From assembly GCA_001683735.1 (NCBI GenBank), contig LUGG01000019.1, forward strand, positions 186,001 to 250,000: a stretch of DNA of 64,000 nucleotides, read 5' to 3'. The notes below the pieces were generated by a model. The model made no database searches and was not told where the DNA came from. It saw only the letters and a list, made by a program, of their open reading frames with translations. Origin of the DNA: Grifola frondosa (Eukaryota > Basidiomycota > Agaricomycetes > Polyporales > Grifolaceae). The translations under genes and the position numbers were made by a program. Positions 24,267-44,851 of this stretch are shown one piece after another (positions within the stretch are counted from its first letter, which is position 1; every line of letters starts with the position of its first letter).

Positions 24267-24743
24267 TTCAGCACCTCTCGTTGTCCATAGTAGAGGTGAA
24301 TAGTGATGAATTTGCGAAGTTGTCCCAAGCCATCATGATGAACTGCCAACCAGTGTCAATTCTCATGATGGAACTGCGGTCTTCATGTTCATGTTAAATT
24401 CCGACCCGGTCAGATAATCTGTTGATCATAGCCATCGCAACTTCCCTGAGCAACATCACCGGCTTAATATATACAGGCGCCGGGAATAGCGGTGCAACAG
24501 ACAAAAGTTGCGTTTATGAATTGCTATGAGGAACTCTGTCACAACAACGCAGTCGCAAGACATCGGGATGTGTGGTGTGGTACACCGGAGCACCTGTGTA
24601 GAGGGATTAGACGTCCTGCTCGATGCTACGTTGCATTGGTCGCAACAGTAGGTGGATATGAAATACAAGGGTGTTTGATTTCTGAAGAGGCGGTGAGCGT
24701 GAGTCTGATCGGAAATGGGAGCTATCCGACCTCAAAGGTTCGT
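24267..24743. other. Intergenic, no supported gene
   Basis: About 480 bp between the TIGR04076-like start and the end of the SIKE-like gene. Short open frames only; no motif recognised. Confidence 0.5.
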
Positions 24744-26003
24744 TCAGTTAGATCCACGCTTCTTGAGCGTGCCGAATGGACCGACGGTTCCTGTTGGCCC
24801 ACCTAGCAATCTGGGAGGCCTCGGCTGGGAAGAGTCAAGAGGGCGATTGGTTTGTTCGTCCTGCACAATCGCACCGCCTCCGGAGTCCGCAGACGAACGT
24901 GGTGCATCTGGAGCAGCAGCTGGCGCATTCGTACCGCCCACATAAGGGGCGGTTGCTGCGGGTGCAGAGTCGGAGTTCCAGACTTCATTCAAAAGTCGTC
25001 GGAGCTCCTCATTCTCGCGCTCGAGTCGTGCAAGTTCGCACTCACGCTCGAGCGCCCATTCTGCGGCGGCGAGACGGCGTTCTGGATCTTCCTCCTCTTC
25101 TAACTCGAACTCTAGCTCTCGTTGGGTATCCTCATCTCCGGTCTCCATCGTCTCACCCTCTTCCACTCGAGTACTATCATCATTATGATGTGCGACTGCG
25201 CTAGATTCCGATGTCGGCATGGAACGTCGTGAATGCTCCGACGAGCCTTCTGAGGATGTGTGCTCTTCGCATACATAACTATCTTCTCCACCGAGTTTGC
25301 GCAATAGAGCACGCAGGAGACGTCCCACACGTGCGAGACTCTCCGAGCGTGCATTCTCCGCAATCAAGGCTTCTTCAAGGGCTTCTGTTTCCCGTTGAAT
25401 TATGGTGCTTTCATAGGCGCGCATCAGCGAGAGCTCGTGTTGTTGAACTTCGTGCTGTGGTTAAGAGCTACAGATTTGTGGAACGAGAGATCGAAACGAA
25501 TACATACTGCGCGTGTTCGGAAAGTTGCCATAACATTCTCCAAGGTTTGCTCGTACTCTCTGATGAGCGCGCTGAGTTGCCGATTGTCGTTCAGCAGTGT
25601 CTGATTCTCCGCAGACATGGCAGCATTCATGCGCTCGAGCTCAGCCTCATAGAGCTCTGATTACCATCGGTCAACGTTCAGGCTCAGATATTATAAGCGA
25701 CATACCTTTGGGCTTATCCATGTTGAATTTTCTCTTTATTAGGGAGCAAATAGCATACAGAACGATTCATCCACGTACCGCCTCAGGACAAAGCCCGTCT
25801 GACAATGAATTGCCTGCGTCTGTTTCAAAGGATCAAAATATATTTCGGGAGGATTCGATATTGTAACAAACCTTCACACCATCTGCAAGCGAATGTAATG
25901 AGATAGCGACAGTACGGTTCGCGCTGAGCTGGTCCGACACATCTGTGAGTAGCGTCCATACGCGGTAAATTTCTGGGTCCACGTTGGGGTCCATAATAGC
26001 CAT
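24744..26003 (-). CDS. SIKE/FGFR1OP2-like coiled-coil protein (candidate STRIPAK component)
   Basis: Spliced protein starting MAIMDPNVDPEIYRVWTLL, with SANRTVAISLHSLADGVK, TQAIHCQTGFVLRR and KFNMDKPKELYEAELERMN. A heptad-rich core follows: ENQTLLNDNRQLSALIREYE, QTLENVMATFRTRA and HEVQQHELSLMRAYES. The ENxxLxxxNxxLxxxxxEYExxLExxM pattern and later ENEELRRLLNEVW resemble animal SIKE1/FGFR1OP2 and the fungal STRIPAK subunit SCI1. These are scaffold partners of striatin and PP2A that control septation and sexual development. An acidic Ser/Glu insert and a Pro/Ala-rich tail follow the coil. Introns are short and GT-AG, and I see no frame break. An internal Met (MDPN, 25994) could be the true start. 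Confidence 0.62.
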
Positions 26004-26287
26004 GCTTCGTCCAATCAAGTGAATAGATGGGAGGGTATATTCAAGGAGACAACAGAGAATGAGGTAGGTGAGTAGTAAACGCGCGTGCACGTGGTAGGAC
26101 GCGTTTGCAAAGTCTAGCGCCCATGCTAAACTTCAGGCTGACTCTCTAGTCCATTCAGAAATTCCCTTCCCTCGACATTTGCTCGACATTGTGATCTCAA
26201 TAAAGGTTGCAGTCCAGTCAGTTGAATGAGCCAGAAATGTGTCACTAACATCTAACAATGTTAGAACTCTGCATCTCCTCTGATAAC

Positions 26288-28884
26288 ATGACGACGAATA
26301 TCGGCCTCCCTGGCGTTGATATTTCAAAACTAACTGTCCCTCAACTCAAGGCATTATGCAAAGAGAGGAAAATTACCGGATATTCCAAGCTGGGGAAACA
26401 AGCACTCCTCCAGAAGCTGGCACCGTGTGGTTCATTTGCTGTTCCTCCTGCTGGGCCCTCCCCGTCGGTCGTTGTGTCGTCTGCAACTTCTGAACAACCT
26501 GCGTTACAGGACAACCATGATTCAGCCACCGCTTCCTGTGCAAAAAAACCTCATGCTACAGTACGCTCCACCGAACTCCCGAAGTCATATATCCCCGCCA
26601 CAAAAGCATTCAAAGCGAAAAAAGCCAAGCCAGTAACTCAGAATGAAAATGCTGCTCTAGTCTCAATAATTTAGGAACCTCACCAAATATCCTATTGGAT
26701 GGTGGTTCATCGATTCATCTTGGGGATACAAGCAAATGCGTTCATTCCTCCAATCCGATTTATCGGTCTCGTCTCATCCTGTCGACAAACTAGCGGGATT
26801 CCCTGTTGCATTCTCTCAGCCCTATCAAGGTGAAACGCATATGACTGCCGCTAGGGTTATTGTCGCTTCTGATTCTATTGGTACTCGAGGCAATCTGCCA
26901 TCTACTGGAGATTCTCCCGCGCAGATGCGGACTGCTGCACCTGCGTCCAAAAAGGCTGCTTCTTTGCGTAACACTCTACTATCAAAGCGACCTCTCCAGG
27001 ACTCCTCAACTACGTCATCGCCAAAGAAGCAGAAAACTCAGAGCTCTAGAATGTCAATAACCTCGTCTAAAGTATTAGGTGTAAATCCGCGCGTCCTGCC
27101 TCAGGATTCAAGGTACCTTCGCTGCTACGAGATCAATCGGAAGCAATCTATAGACATCCGCGCTCGAATTCCTCTAACACGTCTGCTCTTCACACCTCTG
27201 GCAACCCCACTGCTTTGTTCTAGATTCCGCTACTACGGTCAACAACCACCTGCAATCTTTTTCTTTGCCTTCTTCTGGGAAACGATTTAAGCCTCTTGTC
27301 ATCGAAAAGTCTGCCGCTCACAAGCCTGCACTTCAGCCCGGCAAGTACACGAACACACCGCATATAGCTACACCGCAGGCGCCGATTGCGGCTCTACATT
27401 ATCTTGACCTTCCACTGGGTTCACCAATACCCGAGCTCTCTTCCATCACACTCCCGCCATCGCTAGCGCAGAGAAAGCGGGTGCACCGGTGGGCTGTAAT
27501 TCTCAGCGGCCTTTCCGACCGGAGCGCCGGATTTGTGTGCTCGTCTCGCGCATGTTTCGCTATGCGAGTGCGTCCTCTCATTGTTATTTATGTATCGACC
27601 ATGTGTAACGCTCTCTCTCTTGTTCGAGTAGTATATCTCTCTGCTTTCCCATCGACTTTCTAATGGCTTTAGTGGTCGGCGTTTCACGCAGGACATTATC
27701 GAGCGATACCCCAGGCCATGACGAACATGTGGCCATATCTCCGCTTGCGAGAGGCCGAGGCCCTGCATTGGAGACAGGTGTACGAGGAGTCATTCCTTGC
27801 AAATTTCTTCAGAGTTACCAGTTTGCCGAACCCTATTGCGAATCATTTGTGGACAAGTCCAGACGACGAACGGCAGATTATTATCGCGCTGCGGTGCGTT
27901 CAGCTCCCCATATCCATACCTGTAGCGCCTGCTATCTCTCTTTGTATGCTGAAATTTGCATAGATTTGTGGTCAGTCGGGTGTGGTTCGAGCTGTCCTTG
28001 GCGTTTCTAATGGCGCGAAGGATGCAACGTCGTGGTTATGCGGCACCATCACCGACGCACAGGAAGCGGTGAAGAACGAAGTATGGAGGATCACCGTTGT
28101 ATATCCGTCTATGCTATCCTCGGAGAGAGGCATTGAACGGGAAGTATTCTATGTCCTCGAATCAACTTGCGAAGTGGTAGGCCGCTCTCTTTCTCGTCTC
28201 CATGGCCAGGGGTTGGACGACATCCAACACGGTGTCGTTTCTGTGCGGGTGACTGGTCTGCTTACATCTCTCGACACTTGCTTCTCCTCTTCGGACGCGT
28301 CTCCGATCCCACTTCTTGCACATTTAAAGTGGGCCAATCGCGAAGAGTACGAGAATGGAATCAGCAGACTGTGGCTCAAGCGCGTGGCAGTAGAGAGCAC
28401 GCTCGGCGTTGCCAAGCGCGCGATCGCGGAACGGTATGTCCTGGCATGCGTCGTCGGGAACAGGTGTGTAGTTTCACTTTTTACACTAGGTGCTACTTAC
28501 GCTCTCGATGTGTAGCGTAAGCGGACAATGGATGCATGCGACAGAGATGGCACAGAATTTGCAGGGCTGGCTTCGCGAGTAGGCTATGCCGCCCACGAAC
28601 TAAAGAATCCTCCATAAACCTTTATCTTCCTGAGTAAGGGCGTACTCCATTTTCGTGTAAGAATCATGTTAACATATACATGCAGGCATCACCACGTTGA
28701 AAGCTTGCACTTTACGACTGCGAACGGTCAACTCCTTCATCCTGCCCTGGCTGCGGTGCAGACGCCTCACAGAGAATATTACATATTGCGGGATAATGGG
28801 ATGCAGGTTGGGTGCGAAGAAGAGGGGATTGCAACGGTGTGGCAACGTGTATTGAAATGTGATTGTCGCGGTATGCCGTTGTGA
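26288..28884 (+). CDS. SAP-domain protein, reading frame heavily broken
   Basis: An N-terminal SAP motif (LTVPQLKALCKERKITGYSK, LGKQALLQKL) predicts DNA or RNA binding. A low-complexity nuclear-type linker follows, with KRFKPLVIEK. The C-terminal region has RKRVHRWAVILSGL, LVSRMFRYA, MTNMWPYLRLREAEALHW, NHLWTSPDDERQI, FYVLESTCEVVG, LKWANREEYENGISRLWLKR and AERYVLACVV. It ends HHHVESLHF, then YILRDNGMQVGCEEEG and CRGMPL. The C-terminal blocks resemble a conserved Agaricomycete protein of unknown role. At least six one-base shifts are needed: ~27520, ~27649 (one extra C), ~27711, ~28005, ~28555 and ~28610. The middle (26.6-27.3 kb) also changes frame. Either the sequence is poor here or the locus is a recent pseudogene; unbroken codon conservation between breaks favours error. 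An upstream in-frame Met exists at 26258. Confidence 0.68.
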
Positions 28885-29457
28885 GTTCCCATCATTGGCA
28901 TGCAAGCTATTATATCCCTCCAGGTCTTCAGTTGTTATAGCATCTCACCTCTAGTCACTAATAGCAAGACTTGATGGAATCTTCGCTCCACTCTGTAGAA
29001 AACAAATTTTGGGAATCGCGACTGAGTGATTTATGTGAAATTTTTATGCATGCGTATTTGAACACCTACGTCAAGTCGGATGGTGACAACAAGGCTCCTT
29101 GCAATTCATTTTCGACAATGTTAAGCGAGAACCAAAAAATGAGACAGGGTGAAGGGAGAATGGTTTAAGCTAATTAATGATAATTCTTCACGCGGAGTGT
29201 CCCAGAATTGCCCCAGGATAGTGCCTGACATTAGCGACGGTTGAGCCTTGCAAGCTCGACCATCGTTCCACCGCTCTACGTTCGACCTTTTCGCGCAGCG
29301 ACGAGCGAGCAAGACGGGATGTCAGGAGTGGGATGGAGAGGCAGCATCTCGGTGAGCAGTCCGTTGCTGACGCCGTATCAAGCCTCGTTGACGCTCGTAT
29401 TGCCTTGTCTTCCATGTCCCGCGAAAGTCGACGTCCTCTTCCTCTGCAGGCAGCATC
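28885..29457. other. Intergenic region upstream of the PH-domain gene
   Basis: No motif or exon chain seen. It is AT-rich at first, then pyrimidine-rich toward 29400, as expected for a fungal promoter and leader. Confidence 0.45.
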
Positions 29458-32400
29458 ATGCCGTCTTCCTCGAGACCTTCTACCTCTCCCTCACCCACCA
29501 ACGTTCCCTTTGTGCGCTCTTTCCGTTTCTCGTCCCAGCATGATGACAGGCATCACGGCCTTCTCACCCGCAAACGCACCTCGTCTCTACCCCACGACGA
29601 CACCCCTCCAGGTGCGCATATAGTCATGTATTCACATCCGGCTAACCTCCTTTTCAGCGTCAGACCCTTTCACGGCGCATCCCGCAGATTCTACGTCCTT
29701 CGTGACTTACGACGCACCCCCAAGCGTGCTCGCAACAGCCTTCTGCTGTCACTCGGCCTGCCCCGTTCCAAACCTAAGAAGAAGCCCCACCTTCACCTAC
29801 GCCTTTCCTATTCTCGGAAGTGATCGAAATTTCTGCCCCGCCCCCGACAGAAGATGAAGAGAGGAGCGCCGCCGCCTTCGCGACGCCGCTGCTCACGCCA
29901 TCGGCCTTGATCCCGTCTTGCTCGAGGAGCGAGAGGCCGTCCCCGAACGCTCTGAGACGCCGACGCCGACGCTTCCGCCATTCCCCGCCGCCCACTCTGC
30001 CCTCGAGCCGTTCGCCCAGCTGTCTGCCCGCGTCACGAAACACTATCCCCACCTTCTCTGCTCATGTTCGCTCTCGCACGCCAGTGGAAGCCGCGTCTTC
30101 TCCTGCTTACATCCTCTTCGCACGTCGCGCATTTACATCTGTTCAAGGGCGGCAGTACACTTGATGAGTGCGAACTCGAGCGCCTGGAGATCGGGGCAGA
30201 CAGCGTGGCGTTCGTGGCAGAGAATGACGTAGGTGGACGACGCGGCGTAGTCAAGGTCGGTGGGCCTGGGAGTGCGGGGGAGATGACGCTCCATCTCGCG
30301 AACTCGGCGGAGGCGCAGCGTTGGATAGCAGCCATCAAGCACGCGGTGCTCAGCCAGAGGCGAGTCTCGCGCTCGTATCGATTTGGAAGCACGCTGACAC
30401 AACACAGGTCCGTACGAGCTGGTCTCGGCGTCATGGCGCAGACGGATGGCGTGGAACCGCGCGGCGATTTGGACGTGATGTTGTCTATGCGCGCGCAGGG
30501 CCTCTTCTCCTCGCCCCCATCATCCACGGCTTCGGCAGCCGCGACGCCTAGGCCAGTTTCCCCTCCAAGAACGACACCACCGAACTCGATACGAACAGCT
30601 TCTCCGCAGCACCAGCGTCCGGCTTCCGCAGTGTCCGCGCTACGCGGGCTATTCGTCAGCACGCGTCCGCGCTCGCCTTCTGTCGCCACGCTCGATTCGC
30701 CGTCCGAGCGCCCCAGCACGGACGCGGAAGATGCGTCATTTGGGCGCGCGGGCACGAGTCTCATGGGCATGCTGCGCTCCACCAGCATCTCGAGTGAGCG
30801 TCCGCTTTCGCCTGCTCCTCTGGGGTCGGTGCCTTCTACGCCGCGAGCGGTTAACTCGCCCGACCTTCCTATCCTCCGCCCACGCCGCTCGACTGCAAAA
30901 TTCTTCAGGACAAAGATCGGGAGTCGCTGCTACCATCGATATCTCGTAGCAGCATACATGGGACGGGAATGAATGGGAATGGTCTGGGTCTCTCGCTGGG
31001 TATCGGGCTGGGGATGTCGCAGAAGAACAATGGGCACGCGGTGTTCACGACGTCGTCGTTGCACCCGCCGCCACGGCGTCGTGCATGGACGTCCAGCGGG
31101 CCGCCTTCAGGACAGCAGCGGACGTTCTCGGACGGGACCCCGTACGTGTCGACGAACGGAAATGGGAACGCGGTGGGCGTCGAGAGCCTGGGCATGCGGC
31201 AGGCGAACGGGAGCGCGTTCCTGCCTCACCATCCATCGTCCCCGCCCACGCCTGGCAGTACGTTCCTGTCTCCGCATGTGCCGTCATCCCCGCAGTCGCC
31301 CGCGACATCTTTGGACGGTCGCCCGCGCACATCGTGCTCCTCCGTGTCTTCGTTGGGATCCGGAGAGCAGCCGCGCACATCGTTCGACTTTGGCATCTCA
31401 AAGCGATGGTCTCGACAGGGCTCGCAGCTTCCAAAGCGACTAACGCCTCCGAGCGGCCCCCCTCCCGCCACCCCTCCATCTGCCTCCTCTGGATCCCCCA
31501 CGCCCGCCTCCACCTCGCTTTCCCCGTCTCCTTCAAACTTCCGCGCGTCGCTTCAACGTCATCCCTATGCTGCAGAAAGCCAGAGCCAGAGCCCGCCGAC
31601 TCGCTCGCCTTCGCAGCGGTCGGCGACGAGCCCGCAGTGCTTGGTATCGGGCCTACAGACGTTTTCAAAACGCGCTTCCGGATCGTCCGTGCACAGCTTC
31701 AGCACAGTGAGCAGCCTGGCGGGGCATCATCCGCATCCGCGCTCCTCGCATCGCACGTCGATCCCGCCGCCTCCGCGGCCCGCGCCGAGCACGGCGCTCC
31801 CCCCACACCCGGCGAGGACGACTCCGTTCCAGCACCAGCACCTGCACCCCTTCTAACGCCGCCGTCGTCCCCACCTCACCCTCCACATTCCGCGCCATCG
31901 ACGAAGACCTCCTTCCGCGAATCGCTGACGCTCCGTACGCACCGCTTCTCTCTCTCGCCGCCGACGCAGCCGCCTGCGTCCGCCCTCCCGCCGCGCCCCG
32001 ACGAGGCTCCGATCGCGCGCTCGCACCGCCGCAGCATCAGCAGCGGCAACACCACGCTCGCACCCATTCCGGCCTCTCCGACCCCGCTCGTCCCGCCATT
32101 CCCACCTCCCAATGGTCCTCTCCCCCCTACGCCGCACTCCGGTCCTCCCTCCGCGAGCCCCGCGGGACTACTCAAGCGCCGCCTACGCATGCTCAGCGCG
32201 CCCTCGCCTTCACCTCCGCCTGCAGGCCCACCACCTCCCGCGCCCGCGCCGCCTTCGCCAGCCCCATCGACGATCAATCCGTACTCGATCCCATCGACCC
32301 CCATCGGTGAACCGATCATGACGTTCCAGAATGACCCGTGCTTCCTTTTCACGACGCCACCAACGCCGCCCCCGCAATATCCTCTCCCCCAGACTCCGCG

Positions 32401-32665
32401 TTTGCTCCCTCCGCCTCCAGAGCAGTCGCCCGAGATGCACGGACTGACGTCGCTGTCCCCGCCGCCACGGCACGGCTCGCGCCGTATCTCGACGCAGGAT
32501 GAGGAGAAAGACGAGAGAGAAGAAGGCGGCCGTCCTGAACGGGACGAGCAGGAAGAGGCACACTCTACGGAGAACAGCACGGCGACGAGCGCAGGCCGAC
32601 CGTCACTGCCGCTGTCGCTTTCTCCACACCACTCCATTAGTTCCCTGGAAGACGTGTTTATATAG
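29458..32665 (+). CDS. PH-domain protein with long Ser/Pro-rich tail
   Basis: The start gives MPSSSRPSTSPSPTNVPFVR. An intron ends before ASDPFTAHPADSTSFVTYDA. The PH-like core reads HYPHLLCS, MFALARQWKPRLLLLTSSS, VAHLHLFKGGS, LERLEIGADSVAFVAEND and RRGVVKVGG, with NSAEAQRWIAAIKHAVLSQR at the C-terminal helix. It then joins SVRAGLG across a GC-AG intron (30360-30407). The remaining ~750 residues are Ser/Pro/Thr-rich disordered sequence ending HHSISSLEDVFI. This predicts a membrane- or cortex-associated scaffold; no ligand can be inferred. Frame changes are needed near 29800, 29883, 30062 (before MFALARQ), 30906 (TTCTTCAGG) and somewhere in 31650-31860. Several are one missing base. The exact start and the tail frames are therefore approximate. 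Confidence 0.64.
30360..30407 (+). other. GC-AG intron in the PH-domain gene
   Basis: Removing 48 bp beginning GCGAGT and ending ACACAG joins AVLSQR to SVRAGLG, the expected continuation of the PH helix in related proteins. The donor context AG|GCGAGT matches the GC-AG class; no GT donor works in frame. Confidence 0.55.
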
Positions 32666-32870
32666 TTCATATTTCTATTCGATTGCATCCTTGTTGTGTG
32701 CTCGTTGTATGGTCTCTTGTCTCCCTCACTCACTTCGTATTCCCTCTTGGTCGTTCTCACACATGTGTACAATACTCAGACATATTACATTCTTGGAATC
32801 GGAATAGGCGTTCGTATCAATACAGTACATGAGAGCAAAGCGATGCAAGAACGATAATGAGAGATCACAA

Positions 32871-42116
<9,246 letters not shown>

Positions 42117-42243
42117 CGTCGTCGCTTACGAACAGACCCAAAGCCGGCGCTTACTACAACATCACGTTTCGGAGTTTTAATTAATGTCGCTCACGTAAGC
42201 CAGACGTAAAAGTTATAGAACTCTTCAACTTATTAGTTACGAC

Positions 42244-42587
42244 CAGTGTTCTACGGCCGTTCGAATGTTCGCAAAAGTCGTGACCACGACCTTTACGACA
42301 ATTTGCCGTCAGTTCGTTGGTCTGTAGCCGACACGACTTTTCTCACGCTCGCACGACCTTGGAGGATCCAATCAGAGACATGAGACGTTCATACTTCCCC
42401 GTCGCTTTCCGGAATCGGCACCGGCAAGCACGTGCCCCGCCGAATTTCAGTTCCAAATGCTGGCAATTCTGGAAGTAGAAAGGTCGCGCTCTCGTGAGAA
42501 AGGTCGTGGTCGTTTGAGGTCGGCGACCATCGAGGTCGGCAAACTGTCGCCGACCTCTGCGAACGTTCGACGTCCTGCATAACACTG
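42244..42587. mobile_element. 344-bp non-autonomous DNA transposon (MITE-like) with 9-bp target duplication
   Basis: The left end begins CAGTGTTCTACGGCCGTTCG and the right end, reversed, begins CAGTGTTATGCAGGACGTCG. Both then share GTTCGCA and a GGTCG/GTCG-rich stretch, giving imperfect terminal inverted repeats of at least 45 bp. The element is bracketed by a perfect direct duplication AGTTACGAC (42235-42243 and 42588-42596). There is no coding capacity. CAGTG termini suggest hAT (8-bp duplications), while 9 bp suggests Mutator-like, so the superfamily is open. It lies just upstream of the PRP8 start (128 bp). Confidence 0.82.
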
Positions 42588-42596
42588 AGTTACGAC

Positions 42597-42964
42597 CTAA
42601 GTTAAATCGGACTCGTCGACAGTCTAGTATGCAGCGTGAACTCATATAATCATGATTTACGGAACAGAATGCATATCTACACCATCGGAGCGTTGTCGCA
42701 CGTGTTCCCCAGCCAAATTCTCACATCAACCTTGCTTGCATTGTCCATGTCGAGCATGCCCTGTCATCAACGTATCAACGGGGCAATCCACATAAGATTA
42801 AGAATGGCTTAGATCACACCATTGGTCGAGGGTATTGCTCTAGCGTGCTTGCAAGATCAGCAAGGTCGATAGTTTGCATGTTAGGTTCCATTGAGTCAAT
42901 ACGCGGAGGGGCGAATTGCAGTGTCTGGCCAAAAACGCCAAAAGGTAAGTGAATATTACTCGTG
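42597..42964. other. Intergenic remainder between the element and the DUF6534-like gene
   Basis: About 370 bp with no open frame or repeat I can support. It is AT-rich and probably holds the 3' end of the DUF6534-like transcript. Confidence 0.45.
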
Positions 42965-44851
42965 TCAGAAAGTAGAACAGACCGTTACACGCCCATTTGA
43001 CACAGCTATCGACCTATCTCCTACACCGGGAGTACGAACAACGGAACTGGATGGATTTTCGAAACTGGTCGCTATTCCTCGCAGAACAACGCGACTGTTC
43101 AGCCTGCAAGAGATTGCAATGGTGAGCAAGTGAAGCATGGCGAGAATGACAGTGAACAATCACGTAGCAAGCATGGAGTTGCTGTACACTGGTAGCACAA
43201 GCTATCCATGAGATACAAAGAGGTTTCTGGAAATGGTAGTTCTAACCTCTGCTGACCGTATTATGGAAGGCGACCCAGATGAGAGTTTGAGGCCATCTAA
43301 GTTTCTGTGCCGGATAGTCCGCATATATTATTTATATATGATCTCGAGATATCGAGAACTTACCGCTATGAGGATGAATATCTGCACGAGGCTACAGTGT
43401 ACACCGATATTCAGTGTAACCTAACAACATCAGGATTTTGACGTACGCGGCAACAGCCCCTCTGTTCACCAAAAATATAATCCAGCGATTGATTATTATA
43501 TTCGACGTCCTAGGCGCTCTTCAGTTCAAATAGGACCACTATGCAACGAGGAACATTGCCAACCGGAAATTTCTACGTCCCACACGCTTCTCCCGACAAA
43601 GCAGCCAGCACAGCACAACAGTGATGGATATGTCCGTTACTGTCTCGAGTATCGAGTTCACCTGAACAGGAGTCTACAGCATGCAACGAGAAGATCATGT
43701 TTAACAGTGGAAGCCCTATTTCATAAACGCAACGCACCGTGACCACGGGTCCCAGTGTATCAGTCCACAACTTGAAGCGAAATCTACGAGCCCATGTAGC
43801 CAAATAATAGTGTGTTAACATGCTGTTGATACGGTCAAGCGCTGCTTACACTGCTACAGTAATTTCTGCGCATATAAGGTGAGTACCAGACAGTGTAGCA
43901 ATTATGTGTTCGTACGGATGCCGGTTCCTTAGATGATATTGAATGATCGAACTTCCGCTGGATGAATATGAAACTTACCAAATGCGCCGCCTGCAGCCAG
44001 TGCCTATCAAATATGATTATCAAGCGCATGTCATGGTCAGACTTCAACCAACGCACGATGCAGATAGGCAGTAACCACTGTCCATTGCCGACTAAAGGAG
44101 TAGGCTGAGCTACCGTCATAATCACAAAACAGGCATCACAAACCTTTCCAGATGCGGATCACAAAGAAACTACATGATCGATCAGTCATTGGTCAAGGAA
44201 ATAGGTAGTCATGCTCACAGTTGCACAACGAATACCACCGTGAACTACATCATACGAATGACTGTATGTGTTTGTATGATGTTCGGCTAACTTACTGTAA
44301 TAGCAGTCTCAAGCTAAGCATAAGATAGAGATATTCGTTTGAGTTTATGCAAATACACACAACTTCAGACCTACCTCCGCGCTCCTGTAGAAATTAGCAT
44401 TCATTTATGGCAGAAAATAAATAACAACGCACCATACTTGAAATTGCAACGCGATAGGATTCTCATAATTGACGATGAGATAATGATAGCAGACGTGCGA
44501 GTCCAAAACTAGTGTGATCGTATCAAGAACCCTGAGAGACAGTTCAGAAGTGAATAGTATAAATATACTGAGCTGGTTCAAACCAAACTAGTAGCACCTG
44601 TGTAACATGTGGCTTGAGGAACAGTACCGTGCACGGCAAATAAATGACATACGACGAGCTTCAGACTCCAAGAGTCTTCAGAGAACTTGTCGAAATAGTA
44701 CAGGCTCTGAAGGACTGTGATACCATAAAACCTGACGAATATCCAACTATGAGCATGCATACACCAGAATGACAGAAACTTACACCGCATTGATTATGGT
44801 AGAGAGGAGAATGACCCCGAATGAGTCTCCTATATCATTCAAGCCGACCAT
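42965..44851 (-). CDS. DUF6534-like multi-pass membrane protein
   Basis: Built from about a dozen very short exons. It starts MVGLNDIGDSFGVILLSTII, then NAVFYGITVLQSLYYF and DKFSEDSWSLKLV. Next are VLDTITLVLDSHVCYHYLIV, ENPIALQFQ, LETAIT and TVVFVVQLFFVIRIWK. Later come GNGQWLLPICI, ALAAGAF, VNSILETVTDISITVVLCWL and INRWIIFLVNRGAVAA. It ends VYSNSMLATLNSRVVLRG with a cytosolic Ser-rich tail and VTVCSTF. The hydrophobic helices, the YGITxLQ motif and the VYxNSMLAxLNSR motif match the DUF6534 family, common in Agaricomycetes and of unknown function. Exon joins used visible GT-AG pairs, but some middle exons (43.6-44.1 kb) are approximate. The second such gene at 63031 has the same opening. Confidence 0.72.

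Noticed and set aside
29774..30788. Minus-strand frames of about 90 and 250 codons
   Set aside because: Shadow of the PH-domain coding region, with no motif of their own.
31045..32772. Long minus-strand open frames (for example 298 codons) opposite the PH-domain gene
   Set aside because: They are Arg/Gly-rich reverse readings of GC-rich Ser/Pro codons. The plus-strand frame has the PH domain and a consistent tail.
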